From Acanthaster planci (taxonomy: Eukaryota > Echinodermata > Asteroidea > Valvatida > Acanthasteridae): a stretch of DNA of 64,000 bases. The position numbers and the translations under genes are program-made. This document shows, piece by piece, positions 22,111 through 32,716 of this stretch. Under the pieces are notes generated by a model. That model was not told the DNA's origin and did no database searches. It was given only the letters and a program-made list of their open reading frames with translations. Where the stretch lies: contig NW_019091657.1 of assembly GCF_001949145.1 (NCBI RefSeq), forward strand, positions 196,933 through 260,932, in the 5' to 3' direction. The first letter of the stretch is position 1. The number at the start of each line of letters is the position of its first letter.

Positions 22111-22139
22111 AAGTGGTGAACAAAGTTTACCTTACGGCC

Positions 22140-22640
22140 TTAGACAGGGCACTTAACTGCAAAGTGATTTTTTGCTCCCTTTTTTAACATGTTTTGCCAT
22201 ATGCCAGGCACTGCTCTTTGCGGAATGGATGAGAGTAGGGACAGATATGGCATGCCTTGCTGGGAGGGCTACTCTTTGAAGAGCGGTTGGCAGCCCCCTG
22301 AGCTTTGTTTCTCGCCTTTAGACTTTGAACGAGTAGCAGACAGTTTAGGAAGACGGTCTGTCTTCATTGTTTGGTGCTGCTGAGTGGCAGTTTCAGAGGA
22401 TTTGCAGAGGTCAATGCACGTACTCAGGGTGAGGGGCCGCTCGAGTAGAAGTGCTGTCTGGACAGTGGATTCCTTAATGCCTAGCACAATCCTGTCTCGA
22501 AGGATACTGTCCTTGCAGAAGTTGCAAGTTTTCAAGAGACTCCATAGAGCAGCAAGAAACATTTCAAAGGTTTGACCATCTTGCTGGTTTCGGCGATGGA
22601 CCTCGAACCATTCGTTTTGTGACTGCAAAATGTTCTTTTG
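22140..22640 (-). pseudogene. Gypsy gag C-terminal part with zinc knuckle
   Basis: The minus strand reads NEWFEVHRRNQQDGQTFEMF, LRDRIVLGIKESTVQTALLL and TLSTCIDLCKSSE, typical of retrotransposon gag, then a Cys/His cluster CHICPYSHPFRKEQCLAYGK with a further Cys-rich continuation to NHFAVKC in another frame. The N-terminal part of gag and the 5' LTR are missing; the homology ends near 22640. Confidence 0.82.
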
Positions 22641-23012
22641 CAGTGGCTACAATATGTTTTTATTCACTAACATATAATAAAAAAGGGGGTTGGTTACAGT
22701 AGCTACAAGGAAACAAAGAAGAAAGAAGACACATCCAAACTACATTCTAAAATCAAATTAAAATGATGCATGTAAATGAAAGGCAAATATACATGTATTC
22801 TGTAACAAGAACATACCATAGTTTCCCCAAAGTCATACCAGTCTCTTTCATTAAGTGCAGTACTGGCACATGAGAATACAAAATCCCCAAACTTAAAGAG
22901 CAACTCAAAGGAAAACATATTTTCTCTGATTTTATATGTTCAAATAAATATGGAAGCATCCGAATCGAACGCAGTGTCATTTGTCTTCAGGGCTCAACTA
23001 CAACAAGCTAAA
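22641..23012. other. no recognisable gene
   Basis: AT-rich DNA between the truncated Gypsy and a foldback element. A minus-strand open frame at 22980-22753 has no recognised relative. Confidence 0.45.
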
Positions 23013-23305
23013 AGGGCTGTTTTTCTGTTCATGCCAAGATGCGAATTCTGAACATGCTTAATGTACATTGTGTCATTCTGTGAAAACAGAGAAAAGGAGG
23101 GGAACCCACGCCCTGTGTTCGTAGTGGATAAACCTTCTGCATGTCAAATAGTGCATGTAGCCATGGTTTGTAGCCATTGTTTGGCATGCCCAAGGGTTTA
23201 TCCACTACGAACACAGGACGAAGGTTCCCCTCGTTTTCTCAGAATGATGCAATCTACATTCAGTATGTTCAAAATTCGCGTCTTGGCATTAACAGCAAAA
23301 AACCG
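23013..23305. mobile_element. foldback (MITE-like) element
   Basis: The two halves are inverted copies: the left has CTGTTCATGCCAAGATGCGA and TGTGTTCGTAGTGGATAAACC, the right has the complements GGTTTATCCACTACGAACACA and CGTCTTGGCATTAACAGCA. The arms are about 125 bases with a loop of about 50. There is no coding capacity. It lies between the Gypsy and the second BEL copy. Confidence 0.75.
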
Positions 23306-23429
23306 GTAACGCAACTGACAACCAGCGAGTGCATGCTAATTCAAGTCTGTCACACACGTCACTTGAAACTAGTTCAGCCGTTGCATGCAACCTCGCCAGG
23401 GCCGGTGAGGGAACGGTAGCCTTGCGTTA

Positions 23430-25820
23430 AGATAAGGGCGCAGGGACAGCAGCAGTTCTTAAGTACCTACACACTGACGGACTGCGGCTCAACACAGACC
23501 TTCTGTTCTAAGGAGTTGATGCAGCGTATTTGCATCTAAGCCAACAGAGACACCATCAAGCTGACAACGTTAGATCGGAAGGAGGTGGAAGTCGAGACAT
23601 TCGTCGTCAATCTAGAAGTAGCCAATGGCAATGATACCCAAGTAATTCAGATACCTGGTGTTCTTCCTAGACCGAAGTTGAACATTGGTTTTGGCAGTCT
23701 TGTCACCAAGGACGAGCTCAAGAGTTGGTCCACCTTCGTGACATCACTATACCTGATGTTGACATTAACGATGTCCACTTGCTGATTGGAACTGATGCAC
23801 CACACGTTATGGTCCCGCTAGAGGAGCTGTATGCAACTATCACTGCCCTTGGTTGGACACTGATGGGCTCAATCGACCTTTGAAAGAAGCCCAAGATAGC
23901 CACCTCATATTATATAAAGTCCGACGTGGACTTACAGCGTCAAGTCGAGAAGTTCTGGAGGCTAGATGATGTTGGGACTCCAAGCAGTGCAGAGATTCTG
24001 TCTGTCATTGAAAGAAAGGTTCTTTCTTTGTGGAAGAGCTCCTCGTGCAAAGATGGCGCTCGCTATTCTATGAGCATTCCCTTTAAAGAGAGACTGCCGC
24101 GCCCTCCTGATAACAAACTGTTTGCTGATCGGCGTTGGACGGCATAGGGAAAACAACTCTCCAAGGACCCTGTACTACTGGAGAAATAAATCAGCGATGT
24201 GAGCGACCTCCTGAAGAAAGGATATGCCGAGGCTGTGCCCACCTATGATATTGACAGAACCGATGGTTTCGTGTGGTACCGTACTTTCCCTACCCCATTC
24301 CTTCCTACACCCCCACAAACCAGACAAAGTACGCACAGTATTTGGTTTGTGGCTCAATTCCAGGGTACTTTGCTCAACGACAGAGTCTACCAAGGTTCTG
24401 ACCTTACCAATAAGCTTCTCTTGTGGTTTCATCTTGACCATGTCGCCTTGGTGGCGGACATAGAGGGTATGTTCCACCAGGATAATGTAAATACCGAGGA
24501 TTGTGATGCCCTCCGCTTCGTATGGTGGAGCGGAGGTAAGGTCAGAAACTGACACGTCACCTATCGGATGACCTTACATCTCTAGTGGGTTTGGAGTCCC
24601 AGATGCGCTACCTTTGCGTTGAAGAGGACTGCCTTTGACTCTCAGGCGGGGTATGACGCAGAAATGTTCGCACCATCGACTAGAATTTTTACGTCGGTGA
24701 CTGTTTGATAAATCTGTCCCAACGGAATCAAAGGCCGTTCGCTTAGCTTGTCAGTTACGTGATTTGCTGGCCCTAGGTAGGTTTGGGCTCACAAAGTGGT
24801 TGAGCAATTCTCTAGTCCCTGCCACCTCAAGAGTGTGCTAAGATCATAACAAAAATGGATCTAGACCACGAGATGCTTCCATCTGAGAGAGCTTTGGGAG
24901 TGCTCTCGAATGATGAACCGGACACCTTTGGATTTGACACTAGGTTAAAAATAAAGCCTGCCATACGTCCGGGGTTACTTAGCATCACAAGCTCGATACA
25001 TGATCCTTTGGGATTTGTACGTCCCTTTGTCCTGCGGGCAAATATGTTGTTCCATACAATGTGTCGTCTCAAGATTAGGCGGAATGACCCTATGCCAAAA
25101 GAGAAATCCCAGCGGTGGCATCAATGGCTCAAGGCCTATCTTTGGTGGAGAGGATGAAGGTGCCTAGATGTATAAAACCAAAACAGCCAGCACCACGTCA
25201 TCTATGCAGTTGCATCGTTTTGCAGACGCATCTGAGAAGGCTTATGGTACAGTCAGTTACCTTCGGTCAGTAGACGCTGAGGGTCAGATCTGTTGCACCC
25301 TTGTATTGCCAAGGCAAACTTGCACCACTGAGAGCTACTAAGATCCCACGTCAGGAGCTCGCTGCGGCAGTTGTTGCAGTTAAGTTGGATGAGATTATCA
25401 GGTGAGAGATTCAACTTCCTCTCATTGATTCAGCAATCTGGACGGATAGTATGATCGTGTTACAGTATCTACGCAATGAAGACAAGCAATTTCAGACGTA
25501 CGTCGCAAATTGAGTGTCCCAGATCCATGAGCATTCCAACCCATCCCAGTGGATGTATGTGGACTCAGCTTTGAACCCTACAGATGACGCCTTAAAGAGG
25601 CACGTTTCAGCGCAGCAACTTGTCGACTGTGAACGCTGGACAAATGGACCTCCTTTCTTGTGGAAGGAACAATGTACCTGGCTCATGCAACCAAATTTCA
25701 AGTCTCTTCAGCTTGACAAAGATGCGGGGGTTTCCAAACCTCAACACCTGCCAGACTCCATCTATCAGGACGGTAGGAGTCGTTTGCCCCTTTGGACTCG
25801 CAACACCGTGAAATTCTAAG
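23430..25820 (+). pseudogene. second BEL/Pao copy, pol fragment without integrase
   Basis: Across frames on the plus strand I read LRDITIPDVDINDVHLLIGT with DAPHVMVPLE (end of protease), LQRQVEKFWRLDDVG, SMSIPFKERLPRPPDNKLFA, DLLKKGYAEAVP, VALVADIEGMFHQ (RT palm Asp), TFALKRTA, LSITSSIHDPLGFVRPFVLR (RT connection), LHRFADASEKAYG (RNase H) and WMYVDSALNPTDDALKR. The RT region around the YVDD box is heavily degraded and no integrase follows. Many stops and shifts are present. It is clearly diverged from the first BEL copy and not a local duplication of it. Confidence 0.88.
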
Positions 25821-26216
25821 GATCGTTTAATCGTTCAGTTTTTATGATTTGTGTGTAATTTCCCTTGATTTTTCATTTTGTAACGCTTTGTGATTTCATC
25901 ATAATCAATTAGACCGAATTATTACAAGTTGGATGCTTAAATTGTAAAATGCCATTATTTGTGTTAATCATTCATTTTTATTGATTATTGCAGTAGTTTC
26001 TGTAGCATTAATTTGCTACAAGACCTTTAACTTTTTGAAAGACGCTAAATCAATCCTGACAGAGGAAGTCTTGACTTGCCACTCAAATGATAGAATAAAT
26101 ATCGGTGCTTATTTTCTAAGGCTTTGGGTTTGTATTATGGTTCACACATGCGACCCGCCGATGATTAAGACACTTTAATGGCTGTCCATCGCTTCCCCTT
26201 CTAATTTTGGTAACGT
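25821..26216. other. no recognisable gene
   Basis: AT-rich DNA after the truncated BEL copy. No family recognised. Confidence 0.45.
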
Positions 26217-26735
26217 ATGGTGTTCCATACATGTCATCGCCGTCGCATGCTTGGATTTTGCGTCGCGTTTTTGGATATTGCGTTGCATCTTTCCATTTCG
26301 CGTCGCATTTTTCAATCGACGTCGCATTTGTGGATCGCAGTCTCACCTTTCTTAATCACGTACCTGCTACGCGATGTGAATTAGTCAAGCAGCCAAAGTC
26401 GATGGTCGAGTTGACACTGATGTTGATTGACCCACCTGAAAGTCGCGGTGGTGTAGCAGTCCGGGACATTAGACAGCTGGAAAGGTAGGTGTGTGTATTC
26501 TTACTGATATTTCCCAATTTATGATTCTGGAGTGCTAAACTATTTTCTTGAATCTGTGGAATGGTATAATAGTATACTGGGGTCGTCTAAAGTTCTCAAA
26601 ATTTTCACTGTAGTACACAGAGTACTATTTCTCAAACCCCCCCCCCCCAATTAGTACGTATCGAGGTATCCACGCAAAATCCAAAAATGCGGCGGGGAAT
26701 CCGAAAATACGACGGCAAAAATGGAACACCATAGT
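26217..26735. repeat. inverted pair of capped CGTCGCAT-rich repeats
   Basis: On the left, TATGGTGTTCCATACATGTC is followed by repeating units of about 20 bases ending in GCGTCGCAT (26240-26335). On the right, at 26675-26735, the same cap and words occur inverted: TACGACGGCAAAAATGGAAC followed by ACCATAG. The two sites face each other about 500 bases apart. Related caps are found at 31340, 32700, 37794, 47670, 52780 and 53200. Confidence 0.6.
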
Positions 26736-26939
26736 AGCACTTTCTCCATGGGCTTTGTGTAGACTCAAAGATTCTGTGTGAGCCTTGTGCACCCTACGGT
26801 TCGTTGTGATCACGATCTGGCATGGTGCCAACAAGCTTGCTGCAGCCAAACCCGCATATGATGAAAAACTCAACCACCAGCCCAACGCGTACATACTCAT
26901 GGCTGTAACGGTAACAAGCTGCAATAATATCTACACTGT

Positions 26940-27700
26940 GAGTACGCCTCGTGGTGACGTGCAATGACGTCAACGTGGCATCACCTAACATTTTTCGTAG
27001 AGCACATCCTTTTTGATTCCATGCCAATGTCCTACAGGTCGGACTCACAGTTCTGGAAATACTGACCTGCAAAATATTCAACTTTGCAGACGTGTCATGT
27101 AACCTCTGATAACGTCATCACGACGTGATCCTTCTTGGACTTTTTGCTCTCGAAGTTTTACCATGTAAACTTAACAAAGATACAGTATTGCAAAGTGATC
27201 TAAGCCCCCAGTATAATGTTTATACTTCGTACAAAATCGATTCGTTTTAGAAACATTCAAAAGTAATACGCCACATGATGACGTAATTACGTCCTCATTT
27301 CAGAAATTCCGTCTGGAGTACAAGTTTCAGGTACGAACTAAAGTTTTATCAATCGGGGCTTGCCAAGTTTGTGTTATAAAAATTTTGATGACGTCATAAT
27401 GACGTCACAAACTGTTCCAGTATAGCCACACATCTACATTGCCTACCGAAGGTCTTGCAAAAGGTTTTTGAAAAAAGTTGTGTTGTTACGGAAAAACATT
27501 AAAAGGAATGGTGTAATAAAGCGAATTAAAATTATTTAAATCATGTGATGACTTCATCATGATGTCACTTTAGCTTTCGGATGTAAATTGGCTTGGTATA
27601 TGTCGCTGCAAAATTTAAACATTTGGTTCTGAAGATATACGGCTGTGAAAAATTCAACGTTGAGAGCGTATCATATGACGTGATGACATAATTATTGTTT
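26940..27700 (+). repeat. degenerate array with recurring TGACGTCA-like palindromes
   Basis: Words close to GATGACGTCATNATGACGTCAC recur near 26950, 27110, 27280, 27388, 27548 and 27675, that is every 110-170 bases. Shared flanking words (AAAATTCAAC/AAAATATTCAAC, GTTTTTGAAA, ATACGGC) suggest a diverged tandem unit of about 140 bases. There is no coding capacity. Confidence 0.5.
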
Positions 27701-27759
27701 CAGTTCAGTCTACAAGTGCAGTTGTCCCCCAAGGTTAATCAAGATCCTTTGGGAGTTCT

Positions 27760-28690
27760 GCAGAGCCCCCGGGCCTTCGTCCATGTTGTGGTCGGGGCCT
27801 GGTGTCCGAGCCCCTCCAGGTCAAAGTCGGTGTGAAACAGGGCTGTGTCCTCGCACCGGTCTTCTTCAACATGTACCTGGTAGTTGTGACTCTTCTTTTC
27901 CGAAACCAGCTCCACTTGGAGGACGGTACTCCGACACCAGCTCCAGGGCAGCCTGTTCAACCTGAGGTACTTGCTCGCCAAGACTAAGATCAGATATGAG
28001 AACATCTTTGATATCCAGTATGCATAAAATGCCGCTTTCGTCAGCCACTCAGCAGCGGTCCTCCAAAGGATCCTTGATACCATGGCCAACACCTACACCA
28101 GCACGGGGCTTATCATTAATGCAAGGAAGATGTGGTTCTTCCCCAGTGTATGACCTCTGGAGAACAGCCTCCTGGCGCATCCTTTTTTGTGGGGTCTGAG
28201 GACATCATCCAAGTCCACAACTTTCTCTGCCTTGGTAGCCCTCTGAGTTCATCCTGCAACATCGACGACGAGATCCAAAATTGGATAAGTCAAGCATATT
28301 TTTAACCGAGACATTACCATCTCTACCAAAGTTGCTGTCTGTAAGGTTGTCTGCATCTCTGCCTTGTTGTACTGTTGTGAAGCCTGGACCATCGAGGGAG
28401 CTGACATTGGAAATATTGAGGGTTTTTACATCCACTACCTGCAGCGGATCCTCGGGCTTACATTGGTTGATCGGGTCCCGTATGCCACCATCCTCCAAAC
28501 AGTGGGATGTGTTAGCAGGCCCTCATCATTCAACGGCAGCTCCGCCTGGTCGGACACATCAGCCGCATGTCTGAGGACCGACTTCTCCGCCCACTGCTCT
28601 ACAGTAAGCTCTCCACTGGACGCCGTAACATCGGTGGGCAGAAGAAGCAATTCAAGTACCATCTGGAAGAGATCTCTTAGAAGAGAAGTG
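27760..28690 (+). pseudogene. LINE fragment (RT palm/thumb and C-terminal region)
   Basis: On the plus strand, across frames, I read LQVKVGVKQGCVLAPVFFNM (RT motif before the palm aspartates), then NFLCLGSPLSSSCNIDDEI, VAVCKVVCISALLYCCEAWT, IHYLQRILGLTLVDRVPYAT, RLVGHISRMSEDRLLRPLLY and TGRRNIGGQKKQFKYHLEEI. This order (GVKQG, YLGS, LLYGCEAW, R-ILGI-W-DRV-N, RW-GH--RM, R-LL--EL--G-R--G) is typical of a widespread invertebrate LINE group. The AxDD region is scrambled. The element is 5'-truncated and carries several frameshifts. Confidence 0.85.
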
Positions 28691-29605
28691 CTTCAATCAC
28701 CGACGCTAATTTTCTTCCTCTTTTCTTTCTTTTTGCAGTGGAGCCTTTGTCATTGTCAAATATACACCTGTGATACATCACTTTCTTTTATCTATCGAAA
28801 CTAAACATGGGAATGACTGTTTTCTTGCGTGAGTAATTAAGTACTTGGGTAGGTTAGCCAATATTTACTTCTCGAACTAACCCTGTCATCAGGACAATGG
28901 TATTAGTTATTTTCCCTATTTTTTCCTTTTTTTCTGGGAGAGGGGGTCGACCCCACCCCCTGGATCCGCCCCTTGGCCAAGTTTGACCATGGAGTTGGGT
29001 ATTGTAATCATTCTTATTTCCAACTCCGTGAGTTTGACATAAATCCGAAGGTCACAAGTGGGCGCTAGACAAAGACAACGGTCCACAGACGTAACTGACA
29101 TGCCTGACGGTTGCTTTTCAAGGTGGGTGTTCCATATCATTGGCGACCTCTGGACAGTCGCAGTAGCCTTTGGTTTTATATACTGTAATTGTTTAATATA
29201 TTCTTGACAAAAAGAAAGGGCTTCTCTGCAATTACGCAAAAAAGCCAGAAAGAAAAACTTAGGGAAAATACTAACGATCACATGAAAATAAATCGGTGTC
29301 ATTATTTTAGAGAATCATGCCCATGCTGGTGTAAAGAGTTGGCGCAAATTGCTTATTAAGGTTGCATGATGGAGTACACGCGGGACAGAAGGACGGGGCA
29401 AGTCTGAGCATTTCACTGGTGAAACACAGTGTTTTAAAAAGTTTCTATAAAAGTGTTTACAGATGTGTTAAACTCTAAGAACCGTTTTACAGCATCTTTC
29501 TGGGGGATGAGGCCTCTTCGGCAGATAAAATATTTGCCAGTTGCCAGATTTAAAGTTGACCCCAGGACCCAAAACGTATACGCCTCTTACCTGCTGTATA
29601 CTCAC
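28691..29605. other. intronic DNA, no gene recognised
   Basis: This stretch separates the LINE fossil from the second SULT exon. A minus-strand open frame at 29302-28916 has no recognised relative and no splice logic with the SULT exons. Confidence 0.5.
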
Positions 29606-29733
29606 CTGTGAGTAATGACTTATCCACGTGTTCTCCAGAAAGGGAAATCGGAAAAAGACGTGCACCTTCTTATGTAGTTCGGCCTCCAAACCGTCCATTA
29701 TCAAACTGATGATTTGTTGCATCCATGTTGTAC
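29606..29733 (-). CDS. sulfotransferase (SULT-like), second visible coding exon
   Basis: This 128-bp exon has two leading bases that complete Gly56 of the PAPS loop, then TTWMQQIISLIMDGLEAEL and VFFRFPFLE. Together with the previous exon it builds TYPKAGTTW, the 5'-phosphosulfate-binding loop of cytosolic sulfotransferases; RFPFLE is the usual entry to the substrate region. Acceptor: GTTAAG preceded by a T-rich tract. Donor: CAG|GTGAGT. It is entered in phase 1 and left in phase 0, fitting exons 34159-34324 and 7595-7844. Length agrees with the 126-127-bp vertebrate exon. No stop or shift. Confidence 0.92.
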
Positions 29734-29804
29734 CTTAACAAGCGAAGAACATACCTAAATATCTTGATTTTCAAGTATCGTTTAAACACTTTACAATATC
29801 AAGT

Positions 29805-30030
29805 AAGTGACGCAGCGGAGATATCTAACAGCAGAATTGTAGACTCGAGCTACTTAATTTGGACTCAGTTGGACTCGAGTCGCTATTTTTTGACTCGTGA
29901 CTTGACTTGTAACTATCAGCTTTTGACTTGTGACTTGACTTGGACTTGCAATAAATGACTTGTAAGTTGACTTGGACTTACACATTATGACTTGTTACCA
30001 ACCCAAGTCAGAAAACTACTAAATCGAACC
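29805..30030 (+). repeat. GACTTG-rich repeat, copy 1
   Basis: GTAGACTCGAGCTACTTAAT, GGACTCGAGTCGCTATT, then repeated TGACTTG/TGACTTGGACTTG words and TTATGACTTGTTACCAA. The same order occurs at 30725-30890. It is non-coding; similar words are common in dispersed elements of aquatic animals. Confidence 0.65.
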
Positions 30031-30384
30031 CATTAAAGATTTAAATTAATAAATATTTAGCGTACGACGAGTCGTTTGGCGCACGACTTCTACTTCAGTT
30101 TTGTCTGCGCAATGCCCGGTCTGAAATCACATGGCTGTGGCTTGAAATCACAGAGCTATGTATAAAAATTGTGCCGTGTAATAGTCCGGTTGTAATTCAC
30201 GCGAAGCCGCGCATTATTCGCTCTCCGCGGTGTAAGGTGCTGTATAATCATAGACCTACATAATTTAACATAGCTCTATGCTTGAAATCTATGATTCCGT
30301 CTGTGGCTGTTGCTGGCCCCTACCCTATAGTCATGCTTAATTTCACGCCGTAGCCAAGTAAAAATTCAAAGGCAGCCCTTCGTC

Positions 30385-30595
30385 TATATGAACCCCGATC
30401 TGGACCAAGGGAGGGCGAAATTTTCCCAACAACGGAGACTCCTTTGGTTGGACCCGCCCAAAATGGTTCACAAACAACTATGAAATGCAAGCGTTACGGT
30501 AGCATCGTTACCAACAAAATGAACACTCCCCACCAGCATGGTTCTTTTCAACCGATGAGGGGGTGCCTCTATTTAAGGTGGATAGAGCCCTCAAT
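30385..30595 (-). repeat. old dispersed repeat, copy 2 of 3
   Basis: Read on the minus strand this gives TCATCGGTTGAAAAGAACCATG, GTTCATTTTGTTGGTAACGATG and CCCTCCCTTGGTCCAGATCGG, matching 7900-8100 and 62195-62375 in order. Confidence 0.6.
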
Positions 30596-30724
30596 AACGT
30601 CGTCATAACTCAACGACAGAGCTCACAGTCATGTAGTCATGTTAATAATGGCAGGCATTGGGTATCACTTGACAGTTGTTAAAGTATTACTGTGCTAGTA
30701 TGTGCATATACCGTAAAAGCGTAT

Positions 30725-30890
30725 AGTACTAGTAGCGGAGTTGTAGACTTGAGTCACTTGACTTGGACTCGAGTCGCTATTATTGTGACTCGTGGCTTGA
30801 CTTGCAAAAAAATGACTTGTGACTTGACTTGGACTTGCCCATTATGACTTGTTACCAAGGCAGAAAACTCTTCAATCGAGCCCACTGCAG
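30725..30890 (+). repeat. GACTTG-rich repeat, copy 2
   Basis: GTAGACTTGAGTCACTTGAC, GGACTCGAGTCGCTATT and TTATGACTTGTTACCAA repeat the order seen at 29805-30030. The stretch between the copies is mostly unique, apart from the dispersed repeat at 30385-30595. Confidence 0.65.
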
Positions 30891-31339
30891 TTTTAAACCG
30901 GGCCTATAAACTTACGCCTTGTGTCCTTAAAATAAAGTCGTTTACCCAATGCCACGTCTGAATCACTTCGCTGAAGTAGTCGTTCACATTATTTTGTTCT
31001 GCAATGCTTACGTTTTTCATTGCCCCCCCGACTTTCCTGGGAGCCAATCAACAGCTTTGTTTGAACCTCAAATTGAATTATTCATTTCAGTTCAGACGTC
31101 ACTCGGCCTAGAATTGAATCCGAAAATTGTTGTGTTATCTGTGCACATTGCAAGTTTTTGGCTGCTTCCCACAGATCATCTACCAAAAAGTTATTAGGTC
31201 AGAGACGACGGAGCGCCAAGACTCTAAGAGGCAACAAAGCGTTGTGGTATTGCACCGTGCCACCGCGGCGATAGTGCGACACGGCGCAATGTTGTCGTGT
31301 ATAGAACACCATAGGATACGCAACTGATCTCTCCCCTTT
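30891..31339. other. no recognisable gene
   Basis: No protein family is recognised. Near 31295-31320, GTATAGAACACCATAGG is an inverted form of the cap word seen in the capped repeat family. Confidence 0.4.
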
Positions 31340-31364
31340 ATGGAATTCAATATCTGCCGTCGCC

Positions 31365-32256
31365 NNNNNNNNNNNNNNNNNNNNNNNNNNNNNNNNNNNN
31401 NNNNNNNNNNNNNNNNNNNNNNNNNNNNNNNNNNNNNNNNNNNNNNNNNNNNNNNNNNNNNNNNNNNNNNNNNNNNNNNNNNNNNNNNNNNNNNNNNNNN
31501 NNNNNNNNNNNNNNNNNNNNNNNNNNNNNNNNNNNNNNNNNNNNNNNNNNNNNNNNNNNNNNNNNNNNNNNNNNNNNNNNNNNNNNNNNNNNNNNNNNNN
31601 NNNNNNNNNNNNNNNNNNNNNNNNNNNNNNNNNNNNNNNNNNNNNNNNNNNNNNNNNNNNNNNNNNNNNNNNNNNNNNNNNNNNNNNNNNNNNNNNNNNN
31701 NNNNNNNNNNNNNNNNNNNNNNNNNNNNNNNNNNNNNNNNNNNNNNNNNNNNNNNNNNNNNNNNNNNNNNNNNNNNNNNNNNNNNNNNNNNNNNNNNNNN
31801 NNNNNNNNNNNNNNNNNNNNNNNNNNNNNNNNNNNNNNNNNNNNNNNNNNNNNNNNNNNNNNNNNNNNNNNNNNNNNNNNNNNNNNNNNNNNNNNNNNNN
31901 NNNNNNNNNNNNNNNNNNNNNNNNNNNNNNNNNNNNNNNNNNNNNNNNNNNNNNNNNNNNNNNNNNNNNNNNNNNNNNNNNNNNNNNNNNNNNNNNNNNN
32001 NNNNNNNNNNNNNNNNNNNNNNNNNNNNNNNNNNNNNNNNNNNNNNNNNNNNNNNNNNNNNNNNNNNNNNNNNNNNNNNNNNNNNNNNNNNNNNNNNNNN
32101 NNNNNNNNNNNNNNNNNNNNNNNNNNNNNNNNNNNNNNNNNNNNNNNNNNNNNNNNNNNNNNNNNNNNNNNNNNNNNNNNNNNNNNNNNNNNNNNNNNNN
32201 NNNNNNNNNNNNNNNNNNNNNNNNNNNNNNNNNNNNNNNNNNNNNNNNNNNNNNNN
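31365..32256. other. assembly gap (892 Ns)
   Basis: The sequence is unknown here. The left edge enters the gap with TGGAATTCAATATCTGCCGT, and beyond the right side at 32690-32712 there is the complementary form GGCAGATATGGAATTCCATA. The gap may therefore hide the inside of one capped repeat array. Confidence 0.99.
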
Positions 32257-32606
32257 CCGGGACAGACAGAAATATCACATAGGCTATAGACCTAAAGTTT
32301 GGCTGTTAACGAGTAAAGTTACGTCTAGAGTAACTAAGTTATCGAGAAAAACAATCTATTTTGTTGATTTATTTATGTAACCAAAATGGTACTGTTTCAT
32401 ATACACGTTACTTAGCCGATATCAGGATATCATTTCTTCTTTCAATTGGAGTTTGGCGCAACTGCAAAAACGAATACATGGACATCTTCTAGTTCTATTG
32501 CTAAAATGAGAGTCAGGCATGGTGGATCGATCGAACAAGGACATGTACATGTTAAACGATCAAGGGTCAAAGTTAAAAATACCACTGCGCAATCGTGACA
32601 AAAAAA

Positions 32607-32716
32607 CCAAGGGCGACGCACGACGGGCGACGCACGACGGGCGACGCACGACGGGCGACGCACGACGGACGACGCACAACGGGCGACGCACGACGGCAGA
32701 TATGGAATTCCATACC
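32607..32716 (+). repeat. 14-bp GACG minisatellite with a palindromic cap
   Basis: CGACGCACGACGGG is repeated about six times with few changes (32610-32695), then the cap GGCAGATATGGAATTCCATA. The cap contains the palindrome TATGGAATTCCATA. The inverted cap is at 31341-31364 on the other side of the gap. Open frames across the array are repeat artefacts. Confidence 0.85.

Noticed and set aside
31199-32380. Two long open frames of more than 340 codons
   Set aside because: They consist almost entirely of the N gap and are not evidence of coding.
32607-32716. CRISPR-like array
   Set aside because: The units are contiguous 14-bp tandem repeats without spacers, in a eukaryotic intron.
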